Made by a program: the position numbers and the translations under genes. Under the pieces are notes generated by a model. The model ran no database searches. It was not told the origin of the DNA and was given only the letters and a program-made list of their open reading frames with translations. Shown piece after piece: positions 1 through 10,005 of a DNA stretch of 64,000 bases (positions are counted from its first letter, which is position 1; every line of letters starts with the position of its first letter). The DNA is from Capitella teleta (lineage: Eukaryota; Annelida; Polychaeta; Capitellidae): NCBI GenBank assembly GCA_000328365.1, contig KB309204.1, forward strand, positions 44,042 through 108,041, in the 5' to 3' direction.

Positions 1-1639
1 TTAATCAACAACTCAATAATTACCACGAGAGTATGTTAACAACACCAACGCAATTGGCTGGAAACAGATAACCCATTTTTGTTAATCCTCGGTTCCAGTT
101 GGATTTTGATTCTAAATAGTCTTGCTCTAACCCAACGACCTTAAAGCACTAAAAATGCCGTCTTATAACGACGTAATTCGGTGATTAACATATAAATTAC
201 TGTACCGTTTAATTAGTCGCACATATGACTATTTCATTGATTCGGTTTGTTAGAGGAAAGTCTCTGACAAACTTTGATCAGCATTGATAATTTTGCACTG
301 TATAATTAATTGAATAGATGACGTCACTGCGCCTTTGTTTTAAGGTTGTGACATCTAGTCGTTTTCAAATTAATTAAATGGAGCCTATGGATTAATCACC
401 AATAAAGCACCAACTTCCGAGACACTGAGCTTTGTTTTGAAAATAAAATGTTATACGTGTACTTTCTTCACTCCTCAAGCGGCGCCAGTAAATCGGCGTT
501 GAAAGCTGATGAATGAAAACGACATAGCTTTGAAATTCAAAGGCTGTCTATTGCCCTGCGGAGAGTTATCAAAAATAAGCTACGCTACAGTAAGTAAGAT
601 GCCCTGGGGGAAGCATATGCCAAATTTCCTGCCATCTTTTAACCACACATTTCTTGATTCATCACACCGCACTATTTAGTGACTCAATATTACCGTCAAA
701 ATACTGTTAAACTTGATTTGTGACTGAGTAAATATTACTAGCGAAATTCATAGGTATTTCTAATCAATAGTTCATGTCATTTAAGTATTCAAATAAAGCT
801 AAACAACCTCCATCTCGACCCCTTTTGTCTCTATTGTACCTTTTTTCTGAATTGGAAATTCCTTGGAATATATAACTCAATCACATGCACTTCCAATTAC
901 ACTCTTCCCTGCTTTTGAGACTTCAGGATCAAATCATAATGCATACTTCAGAAAAAAAAAGAATCTACTTGTATGTGAAAGTACTTTAAGTCAAGGCCTA
1001 CTTCAACGGCGGAACGAAATGCCTTTGCACCACGTTTCCGCCGCTTTATCGATACTCTTGACTGCGTGCCGGGGTTTCGATTCCCATGCGTGCTCTAACT
1101 GTTATACTAGGTATATGCACTAGACACTTCGGTCTCATATCCGGTTAAATATTTTGCATATCAAGTTTGGAAAATAAAATGATGTTTTGAATGTGTATAT
1201 GATAAATCTGCCTTGATATTTGCATACTATATAATACGTTACCTCAATGGTTGCCTAGTCTGATATAGCATACCGCTATTTTGGTATGTGTTATTTTGAA
1301 AACTAAACACTAAAACTTGGCGATCAGGTTTGCATGCCATAAGGGTTAGTTTTGTTAACGCAAAATATCGCACACCTGGTGAATATAATAATCTCAGTCG
1401 CAACGCACAGGATCGAATGAGTTCAATTCATAATAGTCTCCCGATTCTCACACTTTTGCGTGGATTATATGTGTCACAATTAAGGGATCCTAAAGTGCAG
1501 GTTTGGGCATCTTGTGAACCTGCTCTCAAAAAGGAACCCAGTGATATCAAATTTGCCCGGATTAGAGACATTTGCGGCGCTGCTCTGTGGCGACGAAACT
1601 GCATCCACAACAATGCTGAAGTGCGACTAAAAAAATTCT
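1..1639. other. Non-coding stretch, no gene seen
   Basis: AT-rich sequence with only short chance open frames that match no family I know. A GGTTTCGATTCCC string near 1074-1086 resembles a pol III B box, but no A box or tRNA fold accompanies it, so I do not call a SINE. The open frame at 1330-1641 runs up to the LINE-like piece and might be part of the same element, but its residues are not recognisable. Confidence 0.5.
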
Positions 1640-1925
1640 AAGATCGTAAAGACATTCAAATTGTGATGTTGTGTTTGACACTAAGGATATTCAAAAAGAA
1701 ACTAGAAAATAGTGCAAGTCATGAAAAGGAAGATGTCGAATGAGAAAAAGAGGAAGAACAGGAGGTCTCAGCTGAAAGCTCAAACGAACGATCGAGGAAT
1801 AAAGTCGACTTGCCCTCTATTAGGCTTGGTAATGTAAGATCGTTGAAGAACAAGAACATGAACAAGCCGATTTGAAGACTCTTATACCTCGTGCCATCAA
1901 CATTGCAAACGGTTCACAGGAAAAT
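1640..1925 (+). mobile_element. Degenerate LINE fragment, start of endonuclease domain
   Basis: At 1810-1854 one frame reads LPSIRLGNVRSLKNK. This resembles the opening of the apurinic-type endonuclease domain in LINE ORF2 proteins of the CR1/L2/RTE kind (consensus of the type LPSI-NxRSLxNKxDEL). Upstream in the same frame is a charged linker rich in Glu and Ser (about 1744-1809), interrupted by TGA at 1741-1743; downstream the frame ends soon after. The catalytic residues of the endonuclease are not present, so this is a short dead fragment. The family call rests on one motif seen by eye and is moderate at best. Confidence 0.35.
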
Positions 1926-3319
1926 ACGGACAAATAAAATAATATATCATCTTATTTCTTATTAGGATTTTCTATCCTTTTCTATGTTGCTCGGTTTGAT
2001 CGTCATTTTTTTTTTATTTTTTTTATTTTTTATTATTTTTTTGTTATTTTGTTCGTGACACTTTTTGGTCAACTGTTTCTCTGTAACTAACAATGTTTCA
2101 TCCTTCATTTTTCTTGCGTCTATCAAGTATGGCAATATTTGTGTCCTAAAGTATTTTGTAGGTCAAAGGTCAAAGGACAAGGTCACACTGACCATAAATA
2201 GTTGGCATGCTTGATTGCCTCTATCGCATTTAAAAATGATCATAACGTTCTATTTTTATTTTAATTTACTTTTTTTTTATTGTTCAATGCATCCTTTTCA
2301 ACCATATTAAGCTTCGTAATTTGCTTGCCAAATAGCATCTTTATTGCATAATAATCGAAATCGTGAAAACGTGATTTTTCAAAATAATATAACTTCTTTG
2401 TCTTGCACAATATCACGCTGTAATTTTCAGTGATAGTTCATGCTATTATTGTTTTATCAAATTATAATTCTAAATTAAATCAATTTAATGACTACCGGTA
2501 GGTTATTATGACTTTTTTCGTTTTTTTTTTTCTTTCGCCATATTAGGTATGATATCCATACATTAGGTTGATTTAACACAAAGCATTGCCCTTATTGTCT
2601 TATTAATCTATAACAATAATTCATTGTGCCCTTATTGTGTGACCATTCTGTGAATTGCCAAATATGGTCATAACCTAATTTAGCATAAATCTTGTTTTAT
2701 GATGGTTAATTTTTGAAATCAAATTACATCAATGTGTAGATATAATACAGGCCAGTATTTACATAATTGACATATTTGGTGTCAGATCGATATTTTACAA
2801 GATATATGACATTAAAGATTGTCAATGCTCATATACGTAAAACGTTATGATTTTTTTTCTGCTTGCTTTATAATTTCAAATTAATTCCTCATTTGCTTCG
2901 TTTCATTTTTCCTTCTTCCCCTTAATTACTCCCCAAAAATTTCTGTTCGCGTCTCTGACTCATTTCTTGTTTCTTTCTTACCTTTTTGAGCTGCTGCTCA
3001 AATCCGGGGTCATTATTCCCTGTGAGCGAACCCTTATGCATCAAAATGCATAATATTAGAATAGGACACCTGCATGGTATTATAATTTGTATAAATAGTA
3101 CGCATCCATCTTATTCACAACAAAAAATCCTATTTACAACTAACCCGCCATCCCCCCTCCCCCTCTATATCTATCTACAACATCTTAAATTGATTAACAA
3201 AAATATCAATGTGATTTAATAGAATTCATTCTTTTCGGATTAGTGTAATGCAATCATGGACAGTAATTCAGCTGTGATCCGTGTTTGCTGCGAAGATAAC
3301 TGAATTCTCTTCGAGGAGC
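1926..3319. other. AT-rich non-coding stretch
   Basis: No gene seen. Long T-rich runs lie at about 2007-2050 and 2510-2535. The one striking feature is the half-site cluster at 2160-2194, listed separately. Short open frames near 2986-3219 are low-complexity and not credible. Confidence 0.5.
2160..2194 (+). promoter_or_regulatory. Cluster of AGGTCA nuclear-receptor-like half-sites
   Basis: Four direct half-sites sit within 26 bp: AGGTCA at 2160-2165 and 2167-2172 (one-base spacer, DR1), AGGACA at 2174-2179 (again one base), and AGGTCA at 2180-2185 (no spacer). The last is followed by CAC and TGACCA (2189-2194), an inverted repeat with 3-bp spacing like an oestrogen-receptor-type element. DR1 is the preferred geometry of RXR/HNF4-type receptors. 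The motif could equally be part of an old dispersed repeat, since similar strings are common in repeats; function is inference. Confidence 0.35.
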
Positions 3320-3351
3320 TGCATTGGCAATGCATTAATCCGGAGGGATTA
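3320..3351. promoter_or_regulatory. Adjacent palindromes with paired K50 homeodomain-type sites
   Basis: TGCATTGGCAATGCA at 3320-3334 is a perfect 15-bp palindrome with a single central base. Two bases on, TAATCC (3336-3341) and its reverse complement GGATTA (3346-3351) face each other across GGAG. TAATCC/GGATTA is the core site of Otx/Pitx/Gsc-type (K50) homeodomains. GCATG-TT-CATGC follows just downstream, about 3359-3370. The density suggests a regulatory module; occupancy is not shown by the sequence. Confidence 0.35.
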
Positions 3352-5205
3352 TCTAATGGCATGTTCATGCAACTCGTGTCTAATCGGATGAGAATTACGT
3401 GATTTTGGGCGCTGTACGTGACTCAAGTGTACGTACTTCACAGACAGAACTCCCCTTGATCACGTGATGTTTACGGGTAATTTGTTTCTATGAATCTTTG
3501 GTGGAGTTTTGCTCGAATAAAATTTGAAATCTAAAAAAAAAAGAGTCATTAATGACTGTAGATGATTAGCTTTGGTTATCTATAATACCAGTATGCACAG
3601 ACGGAGTTTAGGCCTTTCAAATTCGTGAGCTGACCAAGATTCTGGTTAGAGATCTGGTTAATATTCTCGACTATAATCTCACTATAGGGATCCTGTGTTA
3701 ATGTCCTCATTATCTCATGGCAGTTTAAGCAATTTGAGTTTTTATATCTTCTGTTATCAATTGTGTTATCCGATGGGCTCGATCTTAGCCTTAGTGGTTC
3801 TTGCATTATGAAGCAAAGTCTCCTTTGTACCAAGCCAAAAACCACACGGAGACTCCGAGAAGGTAATAATGATAGATGGGGATAATAGAGCAAGTTTTCC
3901 TCCTCTCTACCCCATGTCATAATGTGCACAATAAAACTCACTCCAGCTTTCCTTTAGACTCAGAGAAATTGGAGATTTTGTCGAAGAGAGAGATGGGAGA
4001 TTATGGTGAGGGCAAGCATATATTGTACCCAGCTTATATTCATGTACATATATAAAGAGGAAAATAAACCGTGTGTCGTCTAACTGATTAATTAATGATC
4101 TCGCTCCTGGGGAGAAGGGGATGGGCTTAAAGGGAAAGCCGTTGGGTTTGAAAATCATTTGTAGAGTCATAAATGACTGATGATGAAAGAGGACAGCAAG
4201 TACGTGATATTTAACTATATGTCTTCAATTTGTGTTAGAACTTTATCTTCATAACATGGCCTTGGTACGATGAAAATCTATTTAAGTAAATTGGCTCAGC
4301 ATTCGAAGTTAGAACTCTTTTTATTTTTGTTTGACCGAAGATAAACAAACAGGGAACCTCATTTGATTCGTCTTTTGTTCTAATCTGACTCTTGTCCTAG
4401 ATGCCTCTCTTTCCGGTTAGATTCCAAGAACTGGTCAATTGGGATTGAAGACACTCTCCCTTCTGTTTAGCATCAAAGTGTTCCGGTCTGAAATTGCTTG
4501 CAGGTAGATTTACAGTTGTTGTTACGTGAGTAGAAGTGGCGCGGACAAGTGAGCATGCGCAACGGGGCATCTTGTGAGCAACAGTGCTGCTGGTTGCATG
4601 AGTGTCCATCGCTGTAAATCAAGCGCCGAAATGGCGTCCATGCACATTTATTGTTAATGAGATGGACATCATTTGGAAGTGTTGTTGGGGCAACGGTTTA
4701 TAGCAACTACTATTCTAAGGACTATTATCCAAGGTCACTATTAATGTGATCGACAGAAAATTATGACGCTATGTTATTGTACTGTTTAATCTCAGGTTGT
4801 ATAATTTCCTCATCATGCTGATATGAACAGTCCGTTCTGTTAAGACAAAATTAGTGGTTCTTCAACACCAGAAGACGTCGTACAACAAATTCCATTGTTG
4901 CAAATATGACTATATTCAATTATCTAAGATCAATTATTAATCTACCGCAAAGATTCGGAGGTAAAACAAAATTGATAGGAAGCAATTAACAAAGACTTAG
5001 TATTAATTGCGGGTCTTAATATGCAGTTAAATATGTTCCAGTAGCGGATTGTGGCGCTTTTGAAATTGATATGCATGCCAATTTCAGTATTGCACACAGA
5101 AGAGCAGAAAATCTGGGTTTTCACCCATACAATCGACGTGTCGATATCAGTTGCATGCGTAATATTTGTATCATTGCCTCAACCATTGCCACTTTGATTT
5201 CTGCG
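3352..5205. other. Non-coding stretch, no gene seen
   Basis: Only short open frames with no recognisable domain. A palindrome AGTCATTAATGACT at 3543-3556 and a near copy AGTCATAAATGACT around 4156-4169 might mark the ends of a small element, but I could not confirm inverted termini or a target duplication. Confidence 0.45.
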
Positions 5206-5640
5206 ATGCCACGTCCAACAGAAGCACAGCGATTGGAGGCATTTCAGGTGCTGCGTGCGTAGATGGATCGCCATCAGGCCTCTCACCATTTTAACGTCCA
5301 CCTCCTCAACGATATCCGTTTTTTTACCAATTGGCACTAGGAAAGCCTCGCAACCTAATCTGGGTTTCAATCTTGACCCCTTCACTTCACCAGAGACGCC
5401 TCAGATGGGGCCGTCATGCAAGACGAAATAGATGGCGCTGCGTCGTTTTCTCCGACATAAATCGGTTCTGCCGCTCGTTTGCCGTCGAGAGGAAAGCGGC
5501 TACTTGTATAGATGGAGAGGGCTCACTGCAATAGTCAGGGTAGCCAATACAAAGCCTGGAAATCGCCAAGTTCTGCCACGCATCCGTGGGAAGAGTGGAA
5601 AGCCACTGCTAAATAGAGATCCGACATTCATTTAAATTAA
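5206..5640 (+). mobile_element. Decayed Tc1-like DNA transposon (transposase relic)
   Basis: Two pieces of a Tc1/mariner-superfamily transposase are visible on the plus strand. The first (5206-5325) reads MPRPTEAQRLEAFQVLRA, then a TAG at 5260-5262, then MDRHQASHHFNVHLLNDI. This matches the helix-turn-helix of Tc1 proteins, where AGM-RQVAxHFNVHxSTIxRL is typical. The second (about 5376-5530, another frame) reads HQRRLRWGRHARRNRWRCVV, then FSDINRFC. It corresponds to the block around the first catalytic Asp, usually RRLxWAxxHxxW-WxxVLFSDESRF; the Asp codon is 5454-5456. The roughly 80-100 residues normally between these blocks are missing, so there is an internal deletion as well as stops and a frameshift. 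I did not find the rest of the catalytic triad or the terminal inverted repeats. It is a dead copy. Confidence 0.7.
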
Positions 5641-5992
5641 TCGTACCAGATGAAGTGAATTCATCAGTGCAAGAAGTGGACATATTCGTGATACCGACAT
5701 CTGTTTGTGTTGCATTTCCCTATATCGCCTGGCTTTGTGAAAACATAAAGAGACCCTCAAAACCTTTGTAAAAATTAGTCGTGTTCATTCCATTCACAAC
5801 CGATTAAAATAAAATTTAATGATAATTGCTCCAGACCAATATTATTGCAAAAACTGGAATATATGTGTGACATTGAAATATTAATACAAATCTTATGCAT
5901 TCGGTACCATCGTACGCAATGTATAAGATGTGATAGATCAACTTACTCTTTAAATTATTTATAATTCCATGACGCAATGTAAACTTGAGTCT
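5641..5992. other. Spacer between transposon relic and tRNA gene
   Basis: AT-rich DNA with no gene, repeat or clear signal apart from the tRNA terminator at its right edge. Confidence 0.5.
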
Positions 5993-5996
5993 AAAA
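5993..5996 (-). terminator. RNA polymerase III terminator of tRNA-Pro
   Basis: Read on the minus strand, four T residues begin five bases beyond the 3' end of the tRNA. This is the minimal T-run that ends pol III transcription in animals. Confidence 0.65.
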
Positions 5997-6000
5997 TTCG

Positions 6001-6071
6001 GGCTCGTCCGGGATTCGAACCCGGGACCTCGCGCACCCGAAGCGCGAATCATACCCCTAGACCAACGAGCC
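6001..6071 (-). tRNA. tRNA-Pro (anticodon CGG)
   Basis: On the minus strand the sequence runs from GGCTCGT to ACGAGCC, a perfect 7-bp acceptor stem. The anticodon stem CGCGC/GCGCG is perfect around loop TTCGGGT, giving anticodon CGG, which reads proline codon CCG. The T stem CCGGG/CCCGG encloses TTCGAAT. The D-arm stretch TGGTCTAGGGGTATGAT supplies box A and the T arm box B (GGTTCGAATCC). As far as I remember it, the primary sequence is very close to vertebrate tRNA-Pro genes, which supports a functional gene rather than a SINE head. There is no intron. The T-run terminator lies immediately downstream. No other intact tRNA gene is in the window, so this is a solitary copy here. CCA is not encoded, as usual in eukaryotes. 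Confidence 0.95.
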
Positions 6072-6434
6072 AAATCTAATATCTGAACTGAATACAAGAT
6101 ATTTATATATAATTACAATAAAAACTAAAATAACATTCATAAGTTTCATGATTATTTTGGTCTATCATCCAGTTCATCACATTTTGGACTCAGAAATCCG
6201 AAGGACATTAATTCTCGTCGAACTTACTTTCAAGCACAGCTAAAATCGGTACGAGCAAAGTTGAGACTGGTTGAGACAGGCAAATCACTGATGTAAGTTT
6301 CAATAATTCTTGGTGTTCATTGGATACTAGTCCAATAAGTGACCTCACTGACCTGCATTTACAAAATAATGTAGTGATCCACCATGACTATGATCCCACA
6401 AAAATCTATCTTACCTTTGAAAAGCACAGGAACA
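6072..6434. other. Non-coding stretch
   Basis: The 5' flank of the minus-strand tRNA gene and following AT-rich sequence; nothing else seen. Confidence 0.5.
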
Positions 6435-6634
6435 GATGAATGCCGCAAAGTTCCCTTCCATTTGCATTAATTTACTTTACAGAATTACATGTATAGCATA
6501 CTTCATAATTGAATCGATTTAGGTGACCGTATTGTTGGATTCCTTTGTGAAATTATGAGGCGCTGGGGCAGCTGTTTGAAGTGAAGTGTGTTTTCTGAAC
6601 TGAATTACCTTCATGCCGTCTATCTATCGTTCAG
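6435..6634 (+). repeat. Diverged direct repeat, copy A
   Basis: This block aligns by eye with 9795-10005 in the same orientation. The core from GATTTAGGTG (about 6521) to GAATTACCTT (about 6611) is roughly 85% identical to copy B over about 95 bp, with shared strings such as TGCGCTGGGG-like and TTGAAGTGAAGTG. Identity drops towards both ends. There are no obvious terminal repeats or poly-A, so the class of repeat is unknown; it may be a local duplication or two copies of an undescribed dispersed element. Confidence 0.65.
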
Positions 6635-6968
6635 GGGGTTGGGTTCATTTGATTTGAGCAGATTTAAGTGATCGGCCAATGGATATAATATGTATAATGC
6701 AGAGGGTAAATGTTTCCATGTCTGTTATTATTGTTAGTGATAATGTAGCACATTAGCTCCACCCGTCAGCTCCATCTGGTTATTACATAAGAATTCATTT
6801 GAGCGAATGACTCTATTCTCACTCTAAAGGTGAAACGAGCATCATTTAGACATGAGTTATCAAATAAAGTAGACGTGCGTTCTGACACAGGAAAAATATG
6901 TGATATGAAAGCATTATAACACATAATCATAGAATTCATATAACTATGGCAGACGCAGGAAATAATTA

Positions 6969-7052
6969 TACAGGGTGTCTCAAAATATGTACTCACACTT
7001 TAACCGTTGTTAACATGCTGTGTGAGTACTTTTGTTTGAGACACCCTGCATA
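6969..7052. mobile_element. Short palindromic MITE, probably Tc1/mariner type
   Basis: The left end reads TATACAGGGTGTCTCAAA and the right end is its near-perfect inverse, TTTGAGACACCCTGCATA. The arms continue inward through GTACTCACAC/GTGTGAGTAC, leaving a loop of only about 20 bp. The whole element is about 80 bp, so it would fold into one long hairpin. CAGGGTGTCTC ends next to TA are typical of small Tc1/mariner-derived elements. It has no coding capacity. Confidence 0.7.
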
Positions 7053-9794
7053 TGTTCTCAATCATTAAGCCCCGTGACCATACCACGGAATGAAATCACA
7101 AGTTTCAGATCAGATTAGCTACAGACAACAACAACAAGAGCAACAGCAGCAGTAGAAATAAAAGAAAAAAAAAAAAAAAAAACAGCAATGAGCGGTTATC
7201 GGATATCTTTTGAAGCAAAAAGTGATCCAAATAAGCAATTGCAGGTAATAGCCTTTTTATCAGCAATTTGCTATAACCTTTCAAACACAGGAAAGAAATC
7301 TGTGTCCAAAGAATATCAGCGAAATATTTTTATGAGAGTCTTTATAAGATTTAAAATAGAGCATGCGAGTCTTTAATTATAAGATATCGGATCTGAAAAG
7401 TCGATAGACGATTGTCCGTGTAATACAATACTTTGTGATGAGATTTCCAAAGATTTCCTCGAATGCTGAGATGCAGGAAAACTGCAAAAAAATTGGACCA
7501 ACAGCTCATTTATTGACCCTCATAAACCCTCATGACCCTCGCGAAGCCTGAACCCATTTTGGGACAGCCGTTCCGATGCACTGTGCCCGGAAGCACTCCT
7601 AGGTGAAACTAAGAGTTGACGAATCGAGTAAGATAATCGGACCAAACAAGCGGAATTCTTAGTCCATTGATCAAAGCTTTCAATCGGATTTATCATTAAT
7701 GGTTGGTCGTAAAATTGGATGCAGTGCTATCTTCGTGATCTTGTTAAAAAAAAAGTTATATTGCAAATGTCTTTGAAGTAAATGTGTCGGTTAACATTAT
7801 AAATATAAATTTAGGAAGTCTTTAACCATCTTACATGAATTGCAAGCATGATTCGCAAACATGGTCTCCCTTGTCTTCGGTGATGAACATTTTAACGACC
7901 CAGTGTCAAAATAAAACCACCCCTATCGCGAATACTTAGCTACAAACCAAACTGCTGTTAGCAGTGCGTGCTGCATTGGTCTGTAAATGGAGCGAGGGTT
8001 TTCTCCAAGTGTATAAATCTCTCAAAGGCAACAAGACACGAGCGAACACTCTGAGCATTAGAGGTGCTCTAGTCGTTGCCAGAGAGCACCTACAGCGGGT
8101 TAAGTGGTGAGACCTGCGCAAAGTAAGCGGGCTTAGTAAGAGCAGGACACCAGGTACAAGGCAAGGTGAACACCCAAAGGGAGCTCCCGCATTGTGGTCT
8201 TCGTGATCACATCCTGTGATCCCTGCCAGCATGTAGGAGGAGCTTCCGATGTCACATTTTTTTTCAGGGAAATCAAGGAGCATAATTATATATAAAAAAA
8301 AAAAAAATTGTTGAATGTCGATGTAATAATATGATTATACCACCAAGACTATTCAGTTGTGCATTCAATAGCAATCGAACACAGTGGAAAAATATTATGA
8401 CTTATTGAGTAAATGATTCTGATGTTAATTGTGATGAGTGATGAGATCATATATAACATATCAAATACTAAGACTGAATTGGAATTGAAGTGGAATTCTG
8501 TTGACTTGAATACAATGCGCAATGACGTGTTTGTGTTGCTATGGAAATGTTGAGGATGTCATTGTTTAAAAAGTCGTATGTATAGTTTTCACCTGAAATC
8601 AGAAGATCGATTCAATAAAAATTCAGAGCAGAAGATCCAGCTCCATCGTTTCCATTGGTTATGTGTCCATTTGCTAGTGTCCATTACACTGTGAGATATG
8701 AGGCATGATCGTTTCAGGAAACAAGGAAGAATCACAGAGAACCCTAGAAAGCAGCCATCACGATCCATCAAATTTTGAATCTCTTTCCGCCGTTTGTCTT
8801 TCGATTATCCTCAAAGAGATTCGTTTTCTCTTGGGTGGGACAACACGCGTCGTGTGCGTCCGCCCAAATCCTAAAATGTTCATGTCACTTGTAAGATCGG
8901 TTCCTTTTGCGAATACACGAACCAGATCTGATTGATGATTGGAGACAGCCGAATGTGTTCATTTCTTGTTGAAATTTACTGTGCGACTACCAGTATCAGT
9001 TTAATATATTAAGCATTCACACAGTATAATATTATAAGCCTCCAAAAGCTTAATTTATTAACTTAAAGAACAAACATTTAATTGAGAAAAGTATAAGTGC
9101 AATGTCTATGGTCCCGTTCATTGTATTGCATTTATCGTTCAGCGATACTTTGCTTTTCTTTTTTTTGACACTTTTTTACGTTTTTGCACTTCGGACTTTA
9201 CAGCACAACACTCGGATCTTCATCACCGTTCCCTCCCTCCTTTCTGGGAGCCGACTCACTTGTAAGAAATTTCAAACGGATTCATGTTCCCCGTATACGC
9301 ATCACTTCCGACTGTTGATCACAGTTTGATCGCTTGATTAATCAGATGCTCGAGAACAGAAAATAAACAAAAACCTTATGAAGCCTTGGAAAATTGAGAG
9401 CTCCTAATTTGGTTTGATCAACACACGCATGCAACTTGAAAACGTCGATTGATATCCGCATCACTTTGATGTTTATGTAATTCAATTGCAATTAGCAGAA
9501 ACGGAATGAGTTCGTCACGTTCACAGATGGTCGCGTTCGCGCTTTAATCAGAACTGAAGATCATAGTTCGAGCACCATTATTGACCATAGCTGGGCGTGC
9601 TCTTCTCTGTGATGCGCCGTAAACGCTAGAGAATCAATTGAGTCAGTCGACGTCCATGGCTGGTAAGTGGTGGTCTTGATATTTAGGCAGCGGTCGTCTT
9701 ACACAGAGTCAAGTTGATTCACAATTTAGAATCTCCACTGATCAGCTGCGTGGAAATCTTAACATCTTCCCACCCCGTGCAGGGCGGAGGCGTA
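7053..9794. other. Non-coding stretch, no gene seen
   Basis: An 18-base A run sits at 7165-7182 after CAGCAG/CAACAA-like triplets. The GC-richer part at 7960-8240 contains a 9-bp hairpin (8062-8070 with 8083-8091) but no recognisable product. ATGGCTG-GTAAGT at about 9656-9668 looks like a start codon followed by a splice donor; with no supporting exon I leave it uncalled. Confidence 0.45.
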
Positions 9795-10005
9795 GATGAA
9801 GGCAACTAAGTTCCTATCCAATTGCACTAATTAATTCGACAAAATGAGATTGTTCTTCATTGAGTTTGATTTAGGTGGCCGTATTATTGGATTCCCATGT
9901 GAAGTTATGATGCGCTGGGGCACGTGTTTTGAAGTGAAGTGAATTTACTGAAATGAATTACCTTTGTTCTGTCTATGTATATACGGGCACAATTATACCG
10001 TTCAG
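9795..10005 (+). repeat. Diverged direct repeat, copy B
   Basis: Partner of the block at 6435-6634, same orientation, about 3.36 kb downstream. The shared core lies at about 9881-9970. Copy B has a roughly 20-bp insertion relative to copy A near its right end (about 9980-10000), before the shared CGTTCAG. Within the core both copies stay open in one frame for just over 20 codons with similar predicted residues, but neither has a start codon or a recognisable motif. Confidence 0.65.

Noticed and set aside
1010-1130. tRNA-like or SINE head near GGTTTCGATTCCC
   Set aside because: No A box and no stems; a lone B-box-like match is not enough.
3543-4169. Element bounded by AGTCAT-AATGACT palindromes
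   Set aside because: The two palindromes are similar, but no extended inverted ends or target duplication could be found.
8041-8100. 9-bp hairpin in a GC-richer patch as an RNA gene
   Set aside because: Stem is short, with no pol III boxes or snoRNA C/D or H/ACA boxes nearby.
9640-9670. ATGGCTG followed by GTAAGT as a first coding exon
   Set aside because: A short consensus match without promoter, downstream exon or protein evidence.
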